Made by a program: the position numbers and the translations under genes. A stretch of 64,000 nucleotides of DNA from Agrypnia vestita (lineage: Eukaryota; Arthropoda; Insecta; Trichoptera; Phryganeidae). The notes under the pieces were generated by a model. That model did not search any database. It was not told the origin of the DNA and worked only from the letters and a program-made list of their open reading frames with translations. Of this stretch, positions 10,591 through 20,700 are shown one piece after another. Location: the NCBI GenBank assembly GCA_016648135.1, contig JADDOH010002016.1, forward strand, positions 82,047 to 146,046. Direction: 5' to 3'. Position 1 is the first letter of the stretch, and each line of letters begins with the position of its first letter.

Positions 10591-10984
10591 ACATTAAAAT
10601 ATTATTAAAAATATTTTATTTTTGCAGCTTTATACGTGAAGAAGATTATACATATTTGTGAAGATTATTTTGCATTTGCCGCTTTATAAATTTGTCTTCT
10701 TTAAATTGTTTTGCATTCAAAATTTATTTTAGACTTGATCAAGCCCATTCTCAAACCGTAAACGACAAATAGAAACGTAAAACATTATGAATTAAGAGCG
10801 ATAGCTTGTTAAACAATATTGAATTATTTTAAATAAAATTAAGCAACGTATGCTCGTACTTTGAAACATCAATGAAAATTCATTCATTTCTCAAGTAAAA
10901 AGTGGATATCTTATCCTAATTAATTTCAGCAGCATTTTGTATTCATTCTTCCGTGTATTATTGAGGAATCCAATTAATTTATTG
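10591..10984. other. AT-rich stretch, nothing recognised
   Basis: No gene, repeat or island identified. Confidence 0.4.
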
Positions 10985-11290
10985 TGCAATAAGTGCGATA
11001 AATTAACGTCAAGCCAGCGCGCCAATACCCCAACTGCAATTTCGCACGACCGCATGATGTGATAAATTAACGTTTTGCGGAGTTCATTGAAGTCGAATAG
11101 AATTTTGAAGTTTAAATAACGCGAGAGGCTTTCGGTAGCCAGGCCGGAGTGCAGGACCAGTTTCCATGGCAACCGACAGGTGGTTCAGGCTGCATGCGGA
11201 CAGGATCACGCAGCACCGAGTCGGAGCCATCATGAATTCAAGGAGCGTCCGTGGGGAGTAAGGAGTGCTCAACATTTTCAATTAAATAAC
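10985..11290. promoter_or_regulatory. GC-rich island with an RFX-type X-box
   Basis: A non-repetitive island contains GTTTCCATGGCAAC (11160-11173), a near-palindromic match to the X-box bound by RFX factors. It also holds two identical 13-base words GATAAATTAACGT at 10997-11009 and 11061-11073, which look like paired homeodomain-type sites. No open frame here resembles a protein. The island is a good enhancer candidate. Function and orientation are inferred. Confidence 0.4.
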
Positions 11291-11344
11291 CGAAAATTAA
11301 AGATTTTCGTTAAATAATCCAAGTTAATGAAGATATATACTATA

Positions 11345-11500
11345 TATGTCTCCAAGGGACGAAACCATTTTCTTTTTAAATGGTTCATAAGGTTTTTGCC
11401 TTATCGTATGGCTTAAGTGATCACTTTACGCAATGCAAAGTTCACAATTCCACCCATGATAGATTACCACATCTATCAAATATTATATACAGGTATATCT
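11345..11500 (-). repeat. GTGATCAC-family dispersed repeat, partial copy
   Basis: The minus strand carries GTGAACTTTGCATTGCGTAA, AGTGATCACTTAAGCC and the downstream TACGATAAGG block of the family described at 10310-10590. It lacks the GAGAACACAATTACTG start block. Confidence 0.65.
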
Positions 11501-11803
11501 TAACTTTTTACATCTTGTTCCATATGTGAGTTGTATTTTTATTACCGCCCTCTTTGGTTTGAAAATTTGTCAATCCCATAAGCTAGTACAGATGTCGCCG
11601 TTAGTTTAGAATATTTATTTAGTTCTAGTTTTTAAATCCACTACGTTTTTATGTCAATGATTTTTTCAATTCAAAAAAATAGAGGGCTTGGGAGGCCTAT
11701 GAAAGTAACATTTACGTATGACAAATACACATTTTTATTATAAATTACGGATATAAACTAAGGTGTAATGAATAATAAACAAATGTCTTTGGTACATCTA
11801 TGG

Positions 11804-11938
11804 CCCGAATTCAGAGACAATACTTATATGATTTAAAGTGTAAGGTACGCCATAAAAGTGTTATTTTGATAGTCAAAATTACGCTTTTGAGACGTACCTT
11901 ATCCTTTAAATCATCTAAGGATTAACTCTGAATTCGGG
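11804..11938. mobile_element. 135-bp foldback element
   Basis: A nearly complete palindrome. CCCGAATTCAGAG (11804-11816) is exactly complementary to 11926-11938, and the inner arms (GATTTAAAGTGTAAGGTACG against CGTACCTTATCCTTTAAATC, then AAAAGTG..., loop TTTTGATAGTCAAAA) pair almost to the centre. It has no coding capacity. It resembles a miniature inverted-repeat element; no other copy was seen in the window. Confidence 0.75.
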
Positions 11939-12126
11939 GTAATGTATGTGCGCTAATTGTATAAAATAAATGGACTAGAATTTACACATTTCAATGCAAA
12001 TTTTATATTTTAAACGAGTTTTATTTTTATATAAACGTATAGTATATTCAAATATATTGCTCGCAAAGATATTTCAGGAATAATATATTTTTTGAATATT
12101 TATTAAGCACGGAAATTAACTTATAT

Positions 12127-12419
12127 AAATAGGTCTCGCTCAGGTGGTTTGGGCGTGTTGAGCGAATGAATGAGGAAAGAATGGTAGGAAAGATATATGA
12201 TGCAAGTGTTGACGGCGCCAGAAAGAGAAGGCGACCACGGAAGACGTGGCATGACCAGATTAATCAGATACTGGAAGATGGTCCTGTTAGAAGACTGAAC
12301 CACCGTCGAGCTTGCATGCGAAGATGTATGAATGTAGACGAAGCGAAAGTTGTATGTCAGGACAGAAGAGTATGGCGCTCTATCCTCTCTGCCTACCCCC
12401 GCGGGGAAACGGCGTGATG

Positions 12420-12450
<31 letters not shown>
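12127..12450 (+). mobile_element. LINE 3' end with (GTAA)n tail
   Basis: This is the best-preserved copy of this retrotransposon tail. An open frame ends at 12417 and reads SLRWFGRVERMNEERMVGKI, then RKRRRPRKTWHDQINQIL, then RRACMRRCMNVDEAKVVCQD and RRVWRSILSAYPRGETA. It is the C-terminal extension that follows the RT domain in a widespread insect non-LTR retrotransposon type, rich in R/K and W. It stops at 12415-12417 and is followed by GTAA repeated about seven times (12421-12449), a simple-repeat 3' tail typical of several LINE clades. It is truncated 5' about 95 codons from the end by target-primed insertion. No other domain is present. I do not assign a clade. Confidence 0.85.
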
Positions 12451-13360
12451 CTTTTACAAAAAACGCATAAGATAAAAAGATATTGCATCTTGGAAAATGA
12501 CCACCATATTGTTATCAAATTATTTATTATTAATGTTATCTGTATTAATTGATAAGGCCAACATCTGTAATTTCTTTTAAAATGGAAACATATTTCACTT
12601 TCCATGGTTTCATGTTAAATTTTCAATGTACATTATTAAAAATGTACACTATCGAAATACTTATATTATCAAGATATATTTTCACTGTTTTTATAAGTTT
12701 TATACTTTACTTTTTAAAATAATTCCTAACCAACTCTCCTTATCTTGAATGCACATCCGTCCATCCATCCGTCCGCATTACAACAACACTGATGAATCGG
12801 CAACGAACGCCCCTCCGTAATTTGCTGGAATTCAACAACACAGATGATCAGCAACGAACATTTACCATTAAAGAGTTGCTTTAGGTTTTAAATCAGTGAA
12901 ATTAGTTTGTAAGTTAATTTGAAATTAGTATTAAGTTTAAGTGAATAAAGTCAATTAAAAAACAAATGGTTTTCTATACATGAATTTTCAGCTTCAACAT
13001 CCTGTAATTATTATTTCCCGTGATTTTTCACGGGCTTACGGTTAGCAATGTTCTTAAATGAGATAGCAAAACCAAGTAAGCGTATATACTCAGGAAGGTC
13101 CCCTATTACTGGTTGAAAAACATAAAAGTACTATCCTTGCATAAGATAAAAACTATTTACTTAATATTTGTTTCTCAGAATCTTTAGCAATGCACAGATT
13201 TTTTGCTTGTACGCGCAGCACGCCACTGCTAGATTAGTATTTTAAAACTCGGTATGAAATAGGCGTAGAGATCTCATTGATCGGACAGGGATTTTTGAGT
13301 CTATTTGTAATAAACGTACTGAGAAGTTCAAAGACATAATATAAATTTGTCATCTATTTT
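12451..13360. other. Non-coding stretch
   Basis: AT-rich. At 12740-12860 a pair of related segments (CAACAACAC.GATGAATCGGCAACGAACG and CAACAACACAGATGATCAGCAACGAAC, about 55 bases apart) forms a short imperfect tandem repeat after a (TCCA/TCCG)n-like run. No gene. Confidence 0.4.
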
Positions 13361-13866
13361 TACTCCCTTTATATTAACTCGTGGCGTCTGCTTGCTTGCT
13401 TGCCGTCGAAAGAACTTTGCATCGATTTTTGACCCTTTTCCCGTGATCCAATTGAGATGAAACTTTGCAAGAAGACTTGTGGCGACGATCAAGAAGATCA
13501 ATCAAATTTTCGTTACAAAATAATAATAATCATAGTATAATTTTGGATTTTTCAAATTTTTAATAGTTTTTTCAAATTGGAATCAATACAAAAGTTTTAT
13601 TTCTAGCAACGGCGGCCCAATAACGTCGCGGAATATTTTCTAAATTTGAATTACTCCGTCGGTAGGTATACACAATAGGTTCTTCACTACGAATTTCGAA
13701 AATCTAAATTGACTTTTAGATTTTAATCTTCAAAACATGAAGTGTCGTATCAAAGCTCAAGACATCTGACATTTTAGAAATAGATTAAATTACTGTAAGT
13801 TTAGTGTTATGTTACATATTTTAATTCGTCTTTAATTATTGTTATATTTTACAAAGAAAGGGAGTA
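13361..13866 (+). mobile_element. TACTCCC-family MITE-like element, full copy A
   Basis: The element is 506 bp with ends TACTCCCTTT and AAAGGGAGTA (10-bp perfect inverted repeats). It contains a conserved internal block (GGCGTCTGCTTGC, CCCGTGATCCAATTGAG, GAAACTTTGCAAG, GTGGCGACGATCAAGAAG). The full copy at 36286-36787 is collinear and 502 bp; partial copies lie at 19297-19735, 21540-21615 and 57640-58055. It has no protein-coding capacity; short antisense frames repeated between copies are artefacts of this block. Beyond the right end, TAATAAAAACTTGGTTTTTATGGG is also shared, so the true boundary may be about 30 bases further out. Confidence 0.75.
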
Positions 13867-14998
13867 TAATAAAAACTTGGTTTTTATGGGTTAGTTTTTT
13901 CTTTTCCATTTTTTATGAATTTTTTATTATCCAAATGTTTATATGTAAATCAAAATATAAAAGTCGTAGACCCTCGGTCCTCTGATATTTTATTGAAAAT
14001 AAAAAAATATAATTAATAGTAACAATTTTTTAATGTGTTTTTCATATATTCAAAATTAGTCTCGTAGTCTCCGTTGTTCAAAATTCTAAAAACACCATAT
14101 GACACGTTTTGAGAAGCCTAACCCCTTGGTGCCCGGGGTACATCATCAGCATTCTGCGGTATGATTTCTCAGGCCGCACTGATGAGGTGTTGAATATAAT
14201 ATGGAGACATGACGTGAATAATGAATGTGATTTCTGATCAGGACGGGGTAAATTGTGTTCATTACTCTCTCAAGGGGAGCGCCACGAGGGAACAACCTTC
14301 CACGTCCACTCTCTGCACTTTAATTAATGCTCTTCGATAGTGCTTAATTAGGTTTATTTCTTAATAATGAACTTATTAAAAAAATATCGATGCAGTGACT
14401 CGGCATTGTTACAAGCCGTTATGGCTTGAAGTAAAAACGTTAAAGTACCTGCCATGCTTTAAATGCTTCTTATTAAGTGACATTCTCTTGTCGTTGTAGT
14501 TCTCTTCATCAATCCATATGTAGTTGCAGTCTTTTACTTTTAGCGGCTTATTTTCTCGCTGTGCCCTCCAAATGACTCACTGATGTTTTCCTCTGCCAGT
14601 TTCTTCTTTTTTATTATTTTTATATTTGCTATTGTATTATATTGCTATATTACATTTATTTATTTCCTTCTATCACGTTATCAATTAGTTATATCAGAGG
14701 ATATGACCTAAATATTTTCTGCTTCTGTTTTCTATTGTTTTCAGGATAAATTTTTTTTTGTTTCTGTAGGATTCATGCAATGCTATTTTCCATGTTCTTC
14801 TGTCTGTTTATTTTGTTAATCTTTTGACTATTCACTTCCTTAATTTGTTTATGCTTCTTCGTCTTCGATCTATTAGCCTAAATAACATTTATGTTCTTCT
14901 TACTTTTTAAAAAAATATTTTAATTACATATAAAATACAAGTTAAATTTTAACCCCAAATTTTTTAACTAAATCTTCTATGTTAATTATTGATTTATA
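13867..14998. other. Non-coding stretch with an island at 14090-14370
   Basis: Mostly AT-rich. The segment 14090-14370 is GC-richer, non-repetitive, and ends in TTTAATTAATG...TTAATTAGG, homeodomain-type AT cores. It is a possible conserved regulatory element, and nothing more can be claimed. Confidence 0.3.
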
Positions 14999-15192
14999 AA
15001 TAAAACACTTGTATAATACCTCTTTTGAGTTTAAGTTACACACTACTAGTTTTGAGAACTACAGATTTTCTCATGTACGGGTGAGAAAATAAAAAGTTTA
15101 TATTCTGATCTGTAGATGAGAAAATCTGTAGTTCTCGAAATTAGTAGTGTATAACTTAAACTCAAAAGTGGTCTTATTCAAGTATTTTATTT
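14998..15192. mobile_element. Foldback element, about 80-bp arms
   Basis: The left arm (14998-15078) and right arm (15112-15192) are inverted copies with roughly ten mismatches: both carry TTTTGAGTTTAAGTTA, ACACTACTA and GAGAACTACAGATTTTCTCAT. The loop is 33 bases. It has no coding content and would be a strong hairpin in single-stranded form. No second copy was seen in the window. Confidence 0.75.
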
Positions 15193-15539
15193 AAATATGA
15201 ATCAATATTTGCATGTATTTTACTTGAAAAATTGTCATACCTGGTGAACTTTGTGAAACTATGTAAGCGATAAATAAAGATTTATTTATTTATTTAGATA
15301 CTAGTAGACACAGATAATATAATATTATGTAAAATAAGTTGTTGTTGTTGTTCTTAGTCCTCCTCACTAGGAGTTCCTGTGCTGAGGCGGACTAGTTTTT
15401 TCCTATTTATGATACTTTTGAAATTCCTATGTCGTTTTTAGTACACTTTTCAATTTGTGTGCATTAATTTCATTTTGCTATAGGTACTTTTATCTTTTTT
15501 TTTTTAATATTCATTAACGTCCATTTTCACTTAAGTATC
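15193..15539. other. AT-rich stretch
   Basis: No gene or repeat family recognised. A short (GTT)n run is at 15340-15352. Confidence 0.35.
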
Positions 15540-15850
15540 CGTCGGAATTGCAAAGATTAGTATCTCTGCCTGTTATGTGGTAGATCGGAGTTTAAATATA
15601 AATATTTCTCATGCAGGGATGATATGATTGATACAAGTGTCTGAGACACGTAGCGCTTTTTTGTAGACGCTCCTTCAGCAGTCTCCAACGCAGACAGAAC
15701 CTCAGCGAGAAAATAGCCCGCTATACTATTTCCCCACACGTTCTTACAGATTTTTCTGATTCCAGAGATCTCCTTAATCCCCGGCTACACGGAAACTATT
15801 TAATCCGGATGGGAAGATTCGAACCCACGTCACGTTTCGCGTTTATAGGA
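15540..15850 (-). mobile_element. Probable tRNA-headed SINE
   Basis: Near its start on the minus strand (about 15800-15825) is GTGGGTTCGAATCTTCCCATCC, which matches a Pol III B box in a T arm. About 250 bases of GC-moderate body follow. The A box is unclear and only one copy is in the window, so a unique sequence with a chance B box is possible. Confidence 0.4.
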
Positions 15851-16129
15851 AAATATTGTTAGTAATACAAAAGGCCACAAACAATTCCAAGTGAATGTGT
15901 ACTTTATTTTTTCTTGGGGCGCGTGCGTTGCGTTCTCAAATTTTCCGGTTAAGCAGTGGGAAAATCCGCTTCCTTATTATCCTTTGAGAATTATTTTCAT
16001 TTACATACAGAAAATATAATTTCCGTCAATAGATCCGCTCATTACAGTCATAAATCACCATAATTTCTCCTGTAGACGAGTAGATAAAGTAAATAAAAAT
16101 GTATATTTGATAATATTTTTATATTTTAT

Positions 16130-16160
16130 TAATTACTGGATTTTGTCCACAGAGGTATAA
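16130..16160 (+). repeat. Fragment of GTGATCAC-family repeat (start block)
   Basis: TTACTGGATTTTGTCCACAG plus AGGTATAAT matches the opening block of the family described at 10310-10590. Confidence 0.5.
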
Positions 16161-16354
16161 TTAATAATTGAGATAAATTAAAGAAATTTCACACAGACGA
16201 AGCCATTCCTTTGCACATGTCTTCGATTTATATTAACTTTTTAACTGTTCGAAGAATATTTTTTCTTCTGTATGAAGGCTTGAACTTTGTGGTGACAAAT
16301 TATTATTAAAATAAAACACAAATCACTTTGTTTTCACCACTTTATTAGATTCAA

Positions 16355-16394
16355 CAATCTACATGTTTCGAGAACAATGTTCTCTCCTTCAGGA
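16355..16394 (-). ncRNA. Hammerhead-like motif, left arm
   Basis: Minus strand: CTGAAGGA, a perfect 6-bp stem II (GAGAAC, loop ATT, GTTCTC), GAAAC and ATGTAGAT. The core box has one base more than CTGANGA. Stem I pairing is weak (2 bp). Confidence 0.5.
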
Positions 16395-16584
16395 ATTTTG
16401 GTGTACTAAAAATTTAAAAAGTTAAACCATGCATATGTGTCACGGTGAAGGAGTGGGTGAGGGGAGGGTGGGTCAGAGGTGTTAATTATTATGGAATGTC
16501 ATCTGGAGACGACCGAATCTTAAGTGGAAAAATATTCAATAGTGGGTTAGGCAAAATTTTGTTTATGTATTTATTGTATTTGAA

Positions 16585-16700
16585 TTAAATAATCTAGAAA
16601 TACTTGAAATTGGGAAAAATGTTGATATTAATTCAAATCTAATGAAAACACAGTCAAAATTTTTGCATAACCCACTATTTCATATTTTTCCAGTTAAGAT
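16585..16700 (+). pseudogene. GIY-YIG endonuclease C-terminus, PLE fragment
   Basis: The codons LNNLEILEIGKNVDINSNLM, then QSKFLHNPLF, align with LDNLEILEIKECLNTKANII and FTNSLF of the copy at 8326-8775. Only the C-terminal tail remains; the GIY and YIG motifs are missing. It lies in the loop and right-arm edge of the inverted repeat. Confidence 0.7.
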
Positions 16701-16816
16701 TCCATCCTCTCCAGATGACATTCCATAATAATTAACACCTCTGACCCCCCCTCTCACCCACCCATTCACTGTAACACATTTGCATGGTTTAACTTTTTCA
16801 ATTTTTAGTATACCAA

Positions 16817-16859
16817 CAATCCTAAAGCAGAGAACATTGTTCTCGAATCATGTAGATTG
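16817..16859 (+). ncRNA. Hammerhead-like motif, right arm
   Basis: Stem I is intact: CAATC (16817-16821) pairs with GATTG (16855-16859). Stem II GAGAAC/GTTCTC is intact. The core has decayed: CTAAAGC instead of CTGAAGC, and GAATC instead of GAAAC. Confidence 0.5.
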
Positions 16860-16974
16860 TTTAATCTAATAAAGCGGTGAAAACAAAGTGATCTTTATTA
16901 AAGGAAACACATTATTTTTATGAAGTTGCAATTTCAGAACAAAGTTCTGTGAAATATTATACAATTTTTATTTA

Positions 16975-17042
16975 TCAATTAGAAAAGACATATAGAAAAA
17001 ATCAAATTAATGAAAAAATATTTTTATGTCTTTTCTAATTGA
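16975..17042. repeat. 17-bp perfect inverted repeat
   Basis: TCAATTAGAAAAGACAT (16975-16991) is exactly complementary to 17026-17042. A related single arm occurs near 27605-27625, next to another TTCTGTGAAAT block, so this belongs to the flank of the Penelope-like remnant. Confidence 0.6.
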
Positions 17043-17090
17043 TTAATATAAATTGTTTAAAGTGATTTGTGTTTTATTTATATTAATTTA

Positions 17091-17810
17091 TTGCCCAACA
17101 AATTTTGTTTAGCTAATTGCGTTAGCCAGTTGTTTCAGTTATGTATATGCATACGTGAATATGTATAGGCAGTGCATTGCGTCATTTTCACCTCTCGTTA
17201 TTGCATGCTCTATGTTGGAATGTCAGACACAGATACTACTTTGATGATAATGATAAAATTTATCAAGAGGCCCCGAATCATTCAGAGATGGCACTCCATT
17301 GGAAGACGATGCTGTAAAACGATTTTATTTCACCGCGGTATTTGAAAAAAAGTTAATTATGTTTATGGAAGGTTCCGGGAACAAAAAACGCATTAGTTGT
17401 TTTCGGTTGGAGCGAGTTCAGGAAATTAAATGCCGTGATTTAAGCATTTCAAAATGCATTACGATAAATACTTTTTGTCCAACGATTTAACAAGCCATCT
17501 CAAATCGAATTGAATTCTTAATGCGCTATTAACTCCGCGTAGAGTTGACCAATAATGTGTAAATTGTAATAGCAGAACAGGGATAGATATTTCCACAAGG
17601 TGTTTTTTATGTAGCTTGTTGTTAGTTTTAAATTATTTTTTTTTAATTTTTGGAAACAGTTTTGGAACATAATATTATATACTGCAAATTTTAAATGCTT
17701 ATATTTTAACGTAAATAGGCAAACAAGCTTATTAGAAAGTTAAATTATGACCTCAAGTATCCAAAACCACATAGAAAACATTCTTCAAAAAGTATGGGTT
17801 TTCTGACTTT
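17091..17810. other. Non-coding stretch with an island at 17280-17530
   Basis: The segment 17280-17530 is less AT-rich and contains a 63-codon frame (17299-17490) with no recognised motif and no splice context. I read it as possible conserved non-coding sequence. The rest is AT-rich. Confidence 0.3.
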
Positions 17811-17877
17811 TAGTAAACCAACAATACTACCCTAACAATACTACCCTTTACCGAAGGGTAGTATTGTTGGTTTACTA
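17811..17877. repeat. 22-bp perfect hairpin with internal duplication
   Basis: The arm 17811-17832 (TAGTAAACCAACAATACTACCC) is exactly complementary to 17856-17877. The loop contains a second copy of AACAATACTACCC, so the left arm has a partial tandem duplication. Confidence 0.75.
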
Positions 17878-17889
17878 TGGTAGACCCTT

Positions 17890-18375
17890 ACTATTTTTTT
17901 AATAATAATTATTTGACATATTGCTCGATTTACCCTCCAATTTATGAGGTGAGTACCATATATAAAAGAGATGTTCTGTCTGATGCTATTTATGCTGTCA
18001 TAAATACAACGATATGATCGCTTCAAATTTTCACACTACGCGTTGTGGTATGCCTATTCGTAACATCCGTTCTCCATTTTGGGACACGGAATAATTTAGC
18101 TGGTTCCATCTTTTGTGTTATATGGGCTAATATATGATTTGCATTAAAAAAAACATATTGTTACACATAATCATTAGTGATTTAAATGTTTTAATAGCAT
18201 ACATTTTTCACTCCAGTTTAAATTCCTTTGTTCTGTATCTCGAATTGTTTTCTGTAGGCTGTCGAAGATTTTAAATGCTTTGTACATAGAACTATAATTG
18301 TACAAAAAATAATGCGTGATTTCTATTAGGGAAACTGTCTTTTGGTACAAATAGACCATAATTTTCTAGGAAGTT
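17890..18375 (-). mobile_element. LINE C-terminal fragment (second LINE type)
   Basis: Aligns with 26430-26660 base by base over several blocks (GATCGCT..., CACACTACGCGTTGTGGTATGC, ATCCGTTCT.CATTTTGGGACA, TTTGGTACAAA.AG.CCATAATT). The better-preserved relative encodes the C-terminal region of a jockey/CR1-type reverse transcriptase protein. The present copy is disrupted by stops and an insertion around 18110-18300. Confidence 0.6.
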
Positions 18376-19296
18376 CTGAGAGTCAATCATTCTCTTTACG
18401 ATTTAATCTCTGTCTCTTTTGGGGGGTTATATCTCTTTTGTCCAATATCTCTTTTGGGGGAGTTAAAATCGTACTGGACTTTTCTTTACATTGCTCCAAG
18501 GGTATGACTCAGGTGGATGAGGCAACTAATTAACGTCACCGAATATAATATTATAATATTACGCAGCCTGGAAATGCATCTCACTGAATTTGTGTGTGCG
18601 AGCCGTGTGCAATGTGAAACAATCCTTTTGAGACCACGTAGGTATGCTGCAGACCTCGTAGATGGATTCCAGATATAAAAAGATTTCCGAAATTGTACGA
18701 TACGTTCATTTCAGCGATTCTTTTCTTGTTCATGACGTCTAAAGTATGTCGTCTGCCACCAATACTTTTTTTTACAGCATCAGTGTTTAGTGAAGAATGT
18801 GCAGTACAGTATTTTGATATTTGTGGGTACATGACTATAACACATGTATTCACAATGGACGATCCATTTCGATAATATTTTTGAATTATCAAAACACATT
18901 ATTGCAGCATTCTATATGTTCATAAAAAATTGTTCACAGTCAAATATGATTTATTATCTACTGACTTAACTAAAGTTCATTGATATGGCGTTTACTTTGT
19001 GGTGCAACATAATTATTTTAATTAACACTAAATTGAACTTTGGAATTCACGCACATTTAGTTATTTTTATCATTAATATAGAGTTTCATGAATAACATCA
19101 CATGCCACCAGATCTCTCCGATCCTTAATGTTTTTCCTCTTAAGACCAACAAAATCCTCCCCACTACGCGACCCGCTGCTCTGTTCGAATAAATTGACAT
19201 AATTTATGTATTTAAGTTAGTTATTAATTACACCTGATGATGAGATAGACTACTCCTCTCGATCCATCCTCTGTGATAAATATAACTCAACGTTTT
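18376..19296. other. Non-coding stretch
   Basis: A 103-codon minus-strand frame (18581-18892) shows no recognisable motif and opposes a second frame, so I do not call a gene. The phrase ATATCTCTTTTGGGGG is imperfectly repeated at 18410-18460. Confidence 0.35.
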
Positions 19297-19735
19297 TACT
19301 CCCTTTATATTAACTCGTGGCGTCTGTCTGCTTGACGAAAAAACTTTGGATCTATTTTTAACCCTTTTCCCGTGATCCAATCGAGCTGAAACTTTGCAAG
19401 CAGACTCGTGGCGACGATCAAGAAGATTTTTCAAATTTTCGTTAAAAAATAACTATAATTATAGTATAATTTTTGATTTTTCAAACGGTTTTTTCATGCA
19501 AGTTGTATGGAGATTTCGACGAGTATGGTAGACACGAAACCCGAAAATGAGAAAGGGAGTATTGTAATAAAAAATAATAATAATCATAGTATAATTTTGG
19601 ATTTGTCAAATTTTTAATGTTTCTTCATTTAAGTTGTCCGGGGATTCCGACGCATATGGTAGGCTCGAAACCTGAAAATGAGAAGGGGAATATTGTAAAA
19701 ACATTGTTTTTATGGGTTATTTTTTTAACATTAAT
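19297..19735 (+). mobile_element. TACTCCC-family element, rearranged copies
   Basis: A deleted copy (19297-19561, same TACTCCC and AAAGGGAGTA ends, 265 bp) is followed by a second partial copy that repeats the AATAATAATCATAGTATAAT, GATTCCGACGC and GAAA.TGAGAA blocks up to 19735. The tandem arrangement suggests recombination or nested insertion between family members. Confidence 0.65.
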
Positions 19736-19737
19736 GT

Positions 19738-19875
19738 TAATGTAAATTAAAGGGAAACTCCCCGTATTTTCTTCGCAGGGGAGGTTGGAGAGTATTGGAG
19801 GCCACACTCTTCTGTCCTGATACATCACTTTTGCCTTGTACCTTTTCATATACCTTCTCACGCAGCTCTCCAATT
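19738..19875 (-). mobile_element. LINE 3'-end fragment
   Basis: The minus-strand codons SCVRRYMKRYKAKVMYQDRRVWPPILSNLPCEE align with RACMRRCMNVDEAKVVCQDRRVWRSILSAYPRGE of the copy at 12127-12417. Only the last 40 or so codons remain. Confidence 0.7.
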
Positions 19876-19929
19876 ATCAAAAAACTGCAGTTGTAGCAAG
19901 TATTGGTATTTTCTAGTGTAGTGTAGTGG

Positions 19930-19975
19930 TTGTGCTAACGAAGAGACTGGTACGTTTTGAAACCGGTAGATTAAA
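19930..19975 (+). ncRNA. Hammerhead-like motif (decayed)
   Basis: CTAACGA (19935-19941), a poorly paired stem II region, then GAAACCGGTAGATT with the self-complementary ACCGGT expected for stem III. It matches the 8794 and 44193 group. G5 of the core is changed to A. Confidence 0.4.
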
Positions 19976-20024
19976 AATCTTCGTAAGTAGTAAACATTTA
20001 ATCAAAATACTTTTTAGCAGACAC

Positions 20025-20335
20025 AATCAGGACTAAACAAATATCGAAGACTTTCGAGATGAAGACACCAAGGAAGATAACAGGCAAGAGGAATACCAGA
20101 ATAAAAGGGAAAATGTGAGGCTTTGGACACTGTACGATGGAGTAGACAACAAAGGAAGGTCTGATATGGTCATGTCCAGAGAATGGACAGCACCGTACTC
20201 CCTTATATCGCACATAATTAGACCTCCCAAAAGATGGAAGGGCGGCTGGGAATCCACTTCAAAGGAGGAGCTATCCTCTAGAGAACAGACCACATAGATC
20301 TATGAAAAGTAAGAAAAAGAAGAAGAAGAATATTC
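20025..20335 (+). mobile_element. LINE C-terminal fragment (third LINE type), GAA-rich tail
   Basis: Nucleotide blocks match the minus-strand copy at 39340-39620 (GGACTAAA..AA, GACATTGTACGATGGAGTAGACA, GGTCATG.CCAGAGAATGGAC, CTCCCTTATATCG). That copy reads as a reverse-transcriptase C-terminus. Here many stops interrupt the frame. The end is an AAGAAGAAGAAGAA tract, as in the copy ending near 44050. Confidence 0.65.
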
Positions 20336-20479
20336 CAAATCAATAAATCATCTCGATGATACTTTCTATGTTTTATTTACTACGCTTGTTCAGATTTAAT
20401 TATTTTATTGTAAAATCACTTCTATACATTAGAGTTGGCACCAAAACTTCAATATGAACTGCTAACATTGCTTCGTGTG

Positions 20480-20700
20480 ATATGTAAATCCTTTTTGGTC
20501 ATTATAACTTTCAAGGCATCATTTACGTTTATTTCCGTAGTAACTCTTTCGATATCCTTGGCGTTCGATATCTCCAGGAAATATAAATAGTCCCAAATAC
20601 CTAAACTCGTTCACTTCGTCAAAGCATTCACTGTTTCACTCTCGAATACCATCACTTTCAAAAACCATCAATATGGTCGCTTTTGAATACCATCACTTTA
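20480..20700 (-). mobile_element. LINE internal fragment
   Basis: Matches the plus-strand image of 62950-63130 (AAGGCATCATTTAC, CTCGTTCACTT.GT, CTCTCGAATACCATCACT). That region lies between the RT active-site segment and the C-terminus in the copy at 62480-63270. Strongly decayed. Confidence 0.55.

Larger units (their letters stand above)
16200..17090. mobile_element. Penelope-like remnant with long inverted repeat
   Basis: Two arms of about 237 bp (16322-16559 and 16657-16893) are inverted copies around a loop of about 97 bases. Each arm runs from the end of the endonuclease frame (AACCCACTATT) through a C-rich stretch to a hammerhead-like motif and a TAATAAAG..GTGAAAACAAAGTGAT end. The loop carries endonuclease C-terminal codons on the + strand (16585-16700). 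So a 3' end of the element is preceded by an inverted copy of itself. The flank 16210-16300 is matched in reverse at 42110-42180, next to a sister copy. Confidence 0.75.

Noticed and set aside
18581..18892. 103-codon minus-strand frame
   Set aside because: No recognisable motif, opposed by a 60-codon plus frame, no gene context.
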